Assembly: GCA_022842165.1 (NCBI GenBank)
Contig: JALHQC010000046.1
Coordinates: 1-33,876, forward strand
DNA: 33,876 nucleotides
Direction: 5' to 3'
DNA from: a bacterium
GTDB lineage: Bacteria > Pseudomonadota > Alphaproteobacteria > Rhizobiales > Aestuariivirgaceae
The position numbers and the translations under genes were made by a program. Below, in pieces: positions 17,078-23,859 of the stretch; the first letter of the stretch is position 1; every line of letters begins with the position of its first letter. Under the pieces are notes generated by a model. That model worked only from the letters and a program-made list of their open reading frames with translations, was not told the DNA's origin and ran no database searches.

Positions 17078-17844
17078 GATGAAACCTCGATGGAACGGGG
17101 ATGGTGGCCGGCGATGATGGCGCCGGCGCCGGCGGAAAAGGCGCTGCGGACCTCGTCGTCTGAGAGGAAGCCGGGCAGGCAGGAAACCGTCCGCGAGCCA
17201 GAGGCCGCCTGCCAGCGCACACCGGGGGCGGCAGAGCCATGACTGACGACGATCGTATCGTCACCGCCGGTCGGCTGTGCCTCTGCATGGCCGAAGATGA
17301 CGAGATCGGGAATAGCGCGTCCTCCGATGGCTGGCAGCGAACCGATAAGCCGCACGCCGGCGCCGGCCGCCGCTGCAATATGCTCCGCCCACGGAGCAGT
17401 CGTTCTGGCGGCCGCAAGATCGCCCCGGCGCGACGAGACGGCCTCGAGCGCCTGTCCGCTGCCGGCATGCGCCATGATGGCCATGCCGCAGAAATGTTCG
17501 GCGAGCTTCAGGCGAAGTGCCAGGTCTTCCGCCAGTTCCTGGTCGACATGGATGACAATCGGCGCCTGCGATTGCGTCGAGGCCGAAAGGATGACACGCC
17601 AAAGACGCACCAGGAGTTCGGGCGATATCCTGTTCTCGGCGCGGGCGATCAGGCGGCGCAACATGGTGGCCTCGCGTGCCGGCCGCAGGGGCGAGGCGGC
17701 GAGCGACCCGTCGCTTTCTTTCGTGGCGCGCACCTTGCCGGTTGCCGCGAACCGCCTGATCACCAGATCGAGCAGCGCATCGTCGATGGCGTCGATCTCG
17801 CGCCTGATGGCGTCCAGCGATGTGTCGGGCTTGATGGCGGTCAT
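17074..17844 (-). CDS. Chorismate mutase (AroQ type) with extra C-terminal domain
   Basis: The 256-residue product has an N-terminal AroQ domain (about residues 9-95; [23 protein letters not shown] and a K39-like lysine in VRATKES), which rearranges chorismate to prephenate. The remaining 150 residues are alanine/glycine-rich and could have a binding-protein-like fold, faintly recalling a prephenate dehydratase, but no dehydratase TRF motif or ACT domain is visible. It starts the three-gene aromatic block and overlaps hisC by four bases. Confidence 0.82.
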   Translation of the reverse strand: MTAIKPDTSLDAIRREIDAIDDALLDLVIRRFAATGKVRATKESDGSLAASPLRPAREATMLRRLIARAENRISPELLVRLWRVILSASTQSQAPIVIHVDQELAEDLALRLKLAEHFCGMAIMAHAGSGQALEAVSSRRGDLAAARTTAPWAEHIAAAAGAGVRLIGSLPAIGGRAIPDLVIFGHAEAQPTGGDDTIVVSHGSAAPGVRWQAASGSRTVSCLPGFLSDDEVRSAFSAGAGAIIAGHHPRSIEVSS

Positions 17845-17956
17845 GGGATCAGGACAGTGTCATTGGTCGGATGGCGTCACGCAGCGCCTCGGCCTGAACT
17901 ATCGTCTGCCGCGGCGCGACATTCATAGGGGCGCGCCCGTGAAATGCAAATATATC

Positions 17957-18700
17957 CTATGGATCGGCAACCATGCCACGGCGCGAGGGCAGTGGAAGCA
18001 GGGCCGGGCGCTGCCGGGGCGAGAGCCTGCGCACGCGCTTGCCCGATGTCGTGGCATAGACCTGCTTGACCGCCTCCACCACGATGACGCCAGAGACGAC
18101 CGGCATCAGATGCGCCCCGATGCTCTCGATCGCCGTGGCCGACGACAGCACCATGCCTTTCGCCGAGGGCGGAAAATACAATGCATGCGACCACGACACA
18201 GCGGAGAACCGGCTTTCGCGCAGCAGGGCGGAAAGCTGCGGCCGGGAAAAGGGCTGGCCATAGCCGAAGGGCGAGCTGTCGAAGCGGGCCCAGACGCCGC
18301 GCCGGTTCGGCACGACGAGGACAAGCCGCCCTTGCGGCGCCAGCACGCGCCAGATTTCCTTCAGCATCTCGCCCGGCGCATCGGAAAACTCCAGCGCATG
18401 AACAACGAGCGCCACATCGACGACGCTTTCGAGAAGGGGCAAGTCACATTCATCGATCAGGGCCGACTGCACGGCGCCCTCGTCCGGCCAGCGGAAAACG
18501 CCCATCCGCGCCATCATGAAGGCGATCTGCACCTCTGCCACGGGCAGGCAATCGGCAAGATAGGGCATGGCATAGCCAAGCCCCATGACCTTGGCGCCCT
18601 GCATGCCGGCAAGACGGGGCCGCAAGCGGCCGGCAAGCGACCGCCGGGTGGCGCCGCCGAGCCGGCTGGCGTAGAATTCGCGTAAATCCACGATATCCAT
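17957..18700 (-). CDS. SAM-dependent methyltransferase, class I
   Basis: From ATG 18700 the product is 247 residues. It has a Rossmann-like core: VMGLGYAMPYL (glycine-rich SAM motif), VDVALVVHALEFSDAPGEMLKEIWRVLAPQGRLVLVVPNRRG (motifs for the post-SAM strand). The substrate is not evident. A longer frame to 18736 adds 12 residues without a better ribosome-binding site. It is divergent from gloB and upstream of the aromatic genes, with 112 bases between. Confidence 0.83.
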   Translation of the reverse strand: MDIVDLREFYASRLGGATRRSLAGRLRPRLAGMQGAKVMGLGYAMPYLADCLPVAEVQIAFMMARMGVFRWPDEGAVQSALIDECDLPLLESVVDVALVVHALEFSDAPGEMLKEIWRVLAPQGRLVLVVPNRRGVWARFDSSPFGYGQPFSRPQLSALLRESRFSAVSWSHALYFPPSAKGMVLSSATAIESIGAHLMPVVSGVIVVEAVKQVYATTSGKRVRRLSPRQRPALLPLPSRRGMVADP

Positions 18701-18720
18701 TGGTCCAAGGATAGCGTCTT

Positions 18721-18739
18721 GGGGTAAACAGTTCACCCC
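18721..18739. promoter_or_regulatory. Palindrome between divergent methyltransferase and gloB genes
   Basis: GGGGTAAACAGTTCACCCC is an inverted repeat of nine-base arms with one mismatch and a single central base. It sits midway in the 68-base gap between the two start codons, where a shared operator would be. No known regulator consensus is recognised. Confidence 0.4.
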
Positions 18740-18768
18740 GGAAATGATTGAAGGTCTCGTCAGCAGCC

Positions 18769-19542
18769 ATGGCTCATCTCGAAATGCACCAGTTCATCTG
18801 CCGCGAAGACAATTACGGGCTCCTCGTGCACGACCACAAGAGCGGGGCCACGGCCTCGATCGATGCGCCCGATGCTGCGGAGATCGAACGGCAGCTGAAG
18901 AAGCGCGGCTGGCAGCTGACCCACATCTTCACCACCCATCACCACGGCGACCATGTGGAGGGAAACGAGGCGCTGAAGGAACAGTTCGGTTGCGTCATCG
19001 TCGGGCCGAAGGCCGAGGCCGACCGGATTCCGGGCATCAGGGTCGAGGTGTCAGGCGGCGAAAGCTTCAACTGGACGGGGCGCGAGGTGAAGGTCTTCGC
19101 CTGCCCCGGCCATACCAAAGGCCATATCGCCTATCACATCCCGTCCGAATACTCGCTCTTTGCGGCGGATACGCTGTTCTCGCTCGGCTGCGGCCGCGTC
19201 TTCGAGGGCACCATGGAAGAGATGTATCATTCGGTGAACCAGTTCCGCGATCTCTCGCCGTCCACCTATGTCTATTGCGGCCACGAATACACGCTCTCGA
19301 ACGCGAAATTCGCCCTCTCCGTCGAACCCGGGAACCGCATGCTGCAGCAACGCGCCGCGGTGGTGACGCAACTCCGCCAGGACGGCAAGATGACCTGCCC
19401 GACGACCATCGGCGAGGAACTGAAGACCAATCCCTTCCTGCGCACCGACAGCCCCGAGATTCGCCGCAACCTGAAGATGGAAGCCGCCAGCGACGCGGAA
19501 GTCTTCGCCGAATTGCGCCGGCGGAAGGACAACTTCAAGTAG
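18769..19542 (+). CDS. gloB: Hydroxyacylglutathione hydrolase (glyoxalase II)
   Basis: The 257-residue metallo-beta-lactamase-fold enzyme has the metal motif THHHGDH at 56-62, the CPGHTKGHIAYH motif, and the ADTLFSLGCGRVFEGT and GHEYTLSNAKFAL segments that are specific to glyoxalase II. It hydrolyses S-D-lactoylglutathione to D-lactate. A TTG at 18748 would add seven residues; ATG 18769 is preferred. Its end overlaps the convergent transporter by eight bases. Confidence 0.95.
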   Translation: MAHLEMHQFICREDNYGLLVHDHKSGATASIDAPDAAEIERQLKKRGWQLTHIFTTHHHGDHVEGNEALKEQFGCVIVGPKAEADRIPGIRVEVSGGESFNWTGREVKVFACPGHTKGHIAYHIPSEYSLFAADTLFSLGCGRVFEGTMEEMYHSVNQFRDLSPSTYVYCGHEYTLSNAKFALSVEPGNRMLQQRAAVVTQLRQDGKMTCPTTIGEELKTNPFLRTDSPEIRRNLKMEAASDAEVFAELRRRKDNFK

Positions 19543-20428
19543 GTTGTGACTTCTTTGCGAACAGCATGTCCTTGGCGGCGATGACGGCGCCTGCCGTGAT
19601 CAGCAGGCAGGCTGCGATAACCGACCAGTGGAGCGGCGCAAAGCCTGCCGCAACGAGGATGAGCGTGGACAGCAGCGGTGCGGCATAGGACGCTGCACCA
19701 AGAACCATGATATCGCCGTGCTTGACGCCGAAATCCCATGTGTAGAAGGCAGCCCCCACCGGCAGCAGGCCAAGGCCCAGGACCGCCAGCCACTGCATCC
19801 GGCCTTCGGGCCAGACGGTCTGTTCGAACAACAGATGCGAAACGAGCGCAAGCAGCGCGGTGACGATGCAGAAGCCCGCGACCACGTCGGTCGACACCTT
19901 GCCGAAGCGGCGCGACAGAACCGAGTATCCGGCCCAGATGATGGCGCAGGCAAAGGCCAGCACGTGTCCGCTCCTAAGCCCGTCCTGCAGCCCGAGGCTT
20001 TGGCCCTTGGTGATGACGAGCACTGCGCCAGCCAGCCCGAAACACACGCCTACAAGATGATGGAGCTTCAGCTTCTCGCCGGGCAGCAGGGATGAAAACA
20101 CCACGAGGAACAGCGGCCAGAGATAGGCGATGAGGCTGACTTCGACGGGCGGTGCCGCGCGGATCGCCGAGAAATAGACGAAGTGGTAGCCGAACAGCCC
20201 GCCGACGCCCAAGAGCCATACCCGCCAGTCCTGGAACAGCGAGCGGAAAGCGCCGGGCCTCGCGGGCCATGTCACCGCGCCGATCATGCCGCCGATGAAA
20301 AACGTCATGGCCGCGAGCTGAAATGGTGGAACGGCGCCGCTCGCCGCTGACATCAGCGCCAGCACCGACCACATGAGAACCGCCGTGAACCCGACGAGCG
20401 TAGCGGATTTTCGCGTCATTGCCTTCAA
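19535..20428 (-). CDS. EamA/DMT-family transporter
   Basis: The 297-residue protein has about ten hydrophobic segments in two EamA repeats, as in RhaT/YdcZ-type drug/metabolite exporters. No substrate can be read from the sequence. It is the last gene of a LysR-EamA-EamA run; its start overlaps the stop of the upstream transporter by four bases. Together they could form a heterodimer. An internal ATG nine bases downstream is an alternative start. Confidence 0.87.
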   Translation of the reverse strand: MKAMTRKSATLVGFTAVLMWSVLALMSAASGAVPPFQLAAMTFFIGGMIGAVTWPARPGAFRSLFQDWRVWLLGVGGLFGYHFVYFSAIRAAPPVEVSLIAYLWPLFLVVFSSLLPGEKLKLHHLVGVCFGLAGAVLVITKGQSLGLQDGLRSGHVLAFACAIIWAGYSVLSRRFGKVSTDVVAGFCIVTALLALVSHLLFEQTVWPEGRMQWLAVLGLGLLPVGAAFYTWDFGVKHGDIMVLGAASYAAPLLSTLILVAAGFAPLHWSVIAACLLITAGAVIAAKDMLFAKKSQPT

Positions 20429-21336
20429 ACCGACCTGCGCTGCATCCAGCGCTCACCGAAGATGCTGATCAGCACCGCCCCGATGATGACCGCGCCGCCG
20501 ATATAGGCGGAGTTCGACGGCACTTCGCCGACGCCAATCCAGGTCCAGAGCGGATTGAGCACCACGTCCAGCATGGAGACGAGTGCAAGTGTCACGGCCG
20601 GCACGGCCTTGGCACCCTTGGCATAGAAGATCAGCGGTATCGAAAGCTGCAGCGGGCCCATGAGCGCCAGCAGCAGCACGCTTCCGAATGGCACCTCGAA
20701 GCCGCCGCCGGCATGGCCCCCCGCCACATAGCCCATCAGGCCCGCCAGAACGAAGGTGACGAAACCGCCGACGCAGATCGCCGGCACCATGTCGATGGCG
20801 CGGTAGCGGCGGAGCGTGACGGTCTGGCCCGCAAAGGAGATGGGAACGAGAAGGGCGACGAGAATGCCGATCATGTTGCCTGCGCCGAAGCCATCCCAGG
20901 CGATGATGCCCACGCCGCCCAGCGCCATGAAGGCCGCAACCCAGGAGGCAAGCGATGGCCGCTCATTGTTGAAGAACGGGCTCAACACGCCCGCGAAGAT
21001 GGGCGACAGCGCACCGATGACCGAGACCGTCGCCGTGCCCACAAGCGTCAGCGACGTGACATAGAGCGTCGAGCCGCCGGTGAAGAAAATGGCCGTCGCC
21101 AACAGGGCCGGAAATGGAATTTCCCTGAACTTCGCCGCGGTATCCTTGCCATAGACGGCCACGAGATAGACCAGCAGGAACACCGACATCCAGAAGCCGC
21201 GCCAGCAGTTGATCTGCCAGCCGTCGAGGCCCGGCAGGAAGCGCACGAAGACCCCCGCCAGACTCCACCCGAAGGTTGCAATCAGCACGTAGATGATTCC
21301 CGTGCCAAACCCTGGCCTGCCGCCGCCCATGCCCAT
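20425..21336 (-). CDS. EamA/DMT-family transporter
   Basis: The 303-residue protein is also a ten-segment EamA transporter, with LIATFGWSLAGVFVRFLPGLDGWQIN at the start of repeat one and EVPSNSAYIGGAVIIGAVLIS in repeat two. It is unlike its partner in sequence but of similar size, so a tandem duplication is not recent. It lies 23 bases after lysR on the same strand, and overlaps the next transporter by four bases. Confidence 0.87.
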   Translation of the reverse strand: MGMGGGRPGFGTGIIYVLIATFGWSLAGVFVRFLPGLDGWQINCWRGFWMSVFLLVYLVAVYGKDTAAKFREIPFPALLATAIFFTGGSTLYVTSLTLVGTATVSVIGALSPIFAGVLSPFFNNERPSLASWVAAFMALGGVGIIAWDGFGAGNMIGILVALLVPISFAGQTVTLRRYRAIDMVPAICVGGFVTFVLAGLMGYVAGGHAGGGFEVPFGSVLLLALMGPLQLSIPLIFYAKGAKAVPAVTLALVSMLDVVLNPLWTWIGVGEVPSNSAYIGGAVIIGAVLISIFGERWMQRRSV

Positions 21337-21359
21337 GTCCAGACTGATTCGCCTTTACG

Positions 21360-22220
21360 TCAGCTACCGTACTTGCCCGTGGCGATCAGCCCTCGCAATG
21401 ACCTTGCTGCATTTTTCACCGCGACACTGGAGCGCCGCCGGATATGCATGGCGAGATAGACGGGCTGCTCGATGACCGGAGCATCTGCAACGGTTCGCAA
21501 TCCGTCGGCGATGAGGCTGTCCACGGCATGGCGCGGCACATAAGCCGAGCCGGCATGCCGCCGCAGCCGCGCCATCGCGATCATGTCGAGACCGACCGAA
21601 AGCCGTGGCCGCGACAGTCCTGGAAGCAGTTCGGAGTGAGTTTTCTCGAGCGACGGCGTGTATCCCGCACGCACATAGCTTGCAATGTCGATATCGGAGA
21701 TTTGCCGTGCCGCGCTGGAGACCAGCACGAACTGCTGCCTCAACACCAGGTCGAACTGGATTTCCGGAAGATAGCGCGGCGCATAGAGCAGGCCGAGATC
21801 GAGATTGCCAAAGGCGATGTCGTCGATCATCTGCGGCGAATAATCGGCCTCCACATGGAGGGCGAGTTTCGGCATCTCGGCCAGCAGGCTGTCCACCCAG
21901 TCGGGCAGCAGACTATCCATGAGGCTCACCGTGCAGGCAATCCGCAACGCCCCCTCGTGCCGGTCGAGCGAACCCAACTCCTGCCGCGCCAGCCCCCAGC
22001 TGGCCTTGATCGCACGCGCGTGCTCCTCGAAGCGCTTGCCCGCTGCGGTGGGTGCTGCCCCCGAACGCCCACGGCTGAACAGGACCGATCCAAGCTCTCC
22101 CTCAAGCGTGCGGATGCGGGTGCTGACGGTCGATTGCGTGATGCCGAGCCGTTCCGCAGTCAGGTGAAAACTTCGGGATTCCATGAGGTCGAGGAAGGTT
22201 TCGATGAGATCGAGCTGCAT
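21360..22220 (-). CDS. LysR-family transcriptional regulator
   Basis: The 286-residue protein has an N-terminal winged HTH: FLDLMESRSFHLTAERLGITQSTVSTRIRTLE (about residues 9-40), followed by an effector-binding domain. It is divergent from the amidohydrolase gene and heads a run with two transporters, so it likely controls both directions. An inverted repeat suitable for LysR binding lies just upstream of its start. Confidence 0.93.
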   Translation of the reverse strand: MQLDLIETFLDLMESRSFHLTAERLGITQSTVSTRIRTLEGELGSVLFSRGRSGAAPTAAGKRFEEHARAIKASWGLARQELGSLDRHEGALRIACTVSLMDSLLPDWVDSLLAEMPKLALHVEADYSPQMIDDIAFGNLDLGLLYAPRYLPEIQFDLVLRQQFVLVSSAARQISDIDIASYVRAGYTPSLEKTHSELLPGLSRPRLSVGLDMIAMARLRRHAGSAYVPRHAVDSLIADGLRTVADAPVIEQPVYLAMHIRRRSSVAVKNAARSLRGLIATGKYGS

Positions 22221-22223
22221 TCA

Positions 22224-22238
22224 ATCGAAAATATCGAT
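22224..22238. promoter_or_regulatory. Candidate LysR-type T-N11-A operator
   Basis: ATCGA-AAATA-TCGAT is a 15-base inverted repeat that fits the LysR T-N11-A pattern. It begins four bases upstream of the lysR start codon in the divergent region, and a further ATCGAT lies 32 bases beyond the second arm. The position is typical for autoregulation. Confidence 0.45.
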
Positions 22239-22316
22239 CAATAAGCCATGTACAAGTCAATTCATCGATCTCGGCATTTGCGGCATGATAGCGGACGCGA
22301 AGCTGGAGACTGCCCG

Positions 22317-23396
22317 ATGTTCATCGTCGATTGCGACTGTCACAATTACTGGACGAGCGCCACGGTCCTCGAGCCCTACCTGTCGGGCGTCTGGAAGGAC
22401 ATGTTCATCCACGGCGAGAAGACCGGACCCGTCGGCGCCTTCCCGCATGGGCACCGCCCATGGTTTCACCCGCACGGCTTTTCGCGGAAGGATGTAAAGC
22501 CCGTCACCGAAGACGACAACTACACGATCATGAAGGAAAAGCATCTCGATCCCAACCGGATCGACGTGGCGATCCTCACGGGTGATGAGCCGATGGAAGC
22601 CTCCACATTGGCCAACCCCTATTATGCCAGCGCCCTGGTGGCTGCCTACAACGACTACCAGATCGACCATTGGCTTTCGAAGGACAGCCGCTTCATGGGC
22701 TCGATCGTCATCGCGCCCCAGGACCCGCATCAGGCCGCGAAGGAAATCCGCAGACTGGGGCATCATCCGCGCATGGCGCAGGTACTGGCCTCGCACGGTT
22801 CGGTGAAACCCTATGGCGATCCCTTCTATCACCCGATCTATGAGGCCTGCGCCGAAGTGGGCCTGCCCTTCGCCATTCATCTCGGAGGACAGGGCGGCGT
22901 GAACTGGAACGCCATTGCGCCCGCACCCACCACCTTCTTCTGGGAGACGCATGCGATCCTCCACATGCCGGCGATTTCGCATCTCGCCTCGATGATCGCC
23001 CATGGCGTGTTCGAGAAATACCAGGACCTCTTCTTCGTCGTCATCGAATGCGGTGTTGCATGGGTGCCGAGCGTGCTGTGGCGGCTCGACCAGGATTACA
23101 AGGCGCTGCGCAAGGAAACGCCGTGGCTCAAGATGCTCCCCTCCGAATACGCCCGCCGCAACATACGATTTTCTACGCAGCCCCTTGAGCGCCCCGACAA
23201 TCTCCAGCACCTCTGGTCGATCCTCGAGGCGATGGATGGCAAGAACACGCTGCTTTTTGCGTCCGACTATCCGCACTGGGATTATGACGACGTCAACACC
23301 CTGCATCTGCCGCCGGAGTGGAAGCCGAACATCTTCGGCCTCAATGCGCTGGAAGTTTACAAGCGCATCCAGGCTCCCGTCGCCAAAGTTGCCTGA
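22317..23396 (+). CDS. Amidohydrolase-2 family metal-dependent hydrolase/decarboxylase
   Basis: From ATG 22317 (GGAG upstream) the product is 359 residues. It shows the amidohydrolase-2 TIM-barrel signs: an N-terminal D-C-H metal motif (IVDCDCH, H9), FAIHLGGQGG in the middle, and FASDYPHWDYDD near the C-terminus, with the catalytic aspartate. Relatives are aminocarboxymuconate-semialdehyde decarboxylase and similar enzymes; the substrate here is not known. A Rieske protein gene follows eight bases after its stop. Confidence 0.85.
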   Translation: MFIVDCDCHNYWTSATVLEPYLSGVWKDMFIHGEKTGPVGAFPHGHRPWFHPHGFSRKDVKPVTEDDNYTIMKEKHLDPNRIDVAILTGDEPMEASTLANPYYASALVAAYNDYQIDHWLSKDSRFMGSIVIAPQDPHQAAKEIRRLGHHPRMAQVLASHGSVKPYGDPFYHPIYEACAEVGLPFAIHLGGQGGVNWNAIAPAPTTFFWETHAILHMPAISHLASMIAHGVFEKYQDLFFVVIECGVAWVPSVLWRLDQDYKALRKETPWLKMLPSEYARRNIRFSTQPLERPDNLQHLWSILEAMDGKNTLLFASDYPHWDYDDVNTLHLPPEWKPNIFGLNALEVYKRIQAPVAKVA

Positions 23397-23404
23397 GGTG
23401 TGCC

Positions 23405-23758
23405 ATGGCTGAGAAAAATCTTGTCTGCCGCGCGGAAGATGTCACCGCCGGCAATCCGCGCATCGTGAAGATCAGGACACTGTCCGTCGGCCTCTTCCGT
23501 ATAGGCGATGACATTCACGCCATCCTGAATGTCTGCCCGCACAAGGGCGCACCGCTCTGTGAAGGCCCGCAATGCGGAACGACGGCATGGAGCGAAAAGG
23601 CGGGGTTCATTTCCCACCGCGACAATGAAATCCTGCGCTGCGCCTGGCACGGCTGGGAATTCGACATCCGCTCCGGCGTCTCGCTCGTCGATCCGGACGT
23701 GAAGGCACGGACCTTCCCGGTATCCGTCGAAGGCGGCAACGTCTACGTGACGGCTTAA
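23405..23758 (+). CDS. Small Rieske [2Fe-2S] protein
   Basis: From ATG 23405 the product is 117 residues. The cluster ligands are C44/H46 (CPHKGAP) and C79/H82 (CAWHGW). The ligand pairs are separated by 32 residues, where classical Rieske ferredoxins have 15-17; the insert includes more cysteines at 52 and 57. It is cytoplasmic, without signal peptide or hydrolase domain. It probably passes electrons to an oxygenase or works with the preceding amidohydrolase; no oxygenase gene is in the window. Confidence 0.88.
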   Translation: MAEKNLVCRAEDVTAGNPRIVKIRTLSVGLFRIGDDIHAILNVCPHKGAPLCEGPQCGTTAWSEKAGFISHRDNEILRCAWHGWEFDIRSGVSLVDPDVKARTFPVSVEGGNVYVTA

Positions 23759-23770
23759 GGCACCAGTCCC

Positions 23771-23841
23771 GTCATGCCCGGCCGAAGTGCCGGGCATCTG
23801 CGTCTGCAAGCAAGATGGCCGGGACGAAGCCCGGCCATGAC
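23771..23841. repeat. Double-hairpin palindromic element
   Basis: This 71-base element has outer ends GTCAT/ATGAC and two internal hairpins with perfect nine-base stems, at 23774-23797 (loop cgaagt) and 23815-23838 (loop acgaag). It fills most of the gap between the convergent Rieske and dehydrogenase genes, so it may act as a two-way terminator or RNA stabiliser. Two other elements of the same layout occur in the window. Confidence 0.8.
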
Positions 23842-23859
23842 GAATATGGGAGACTCAAA

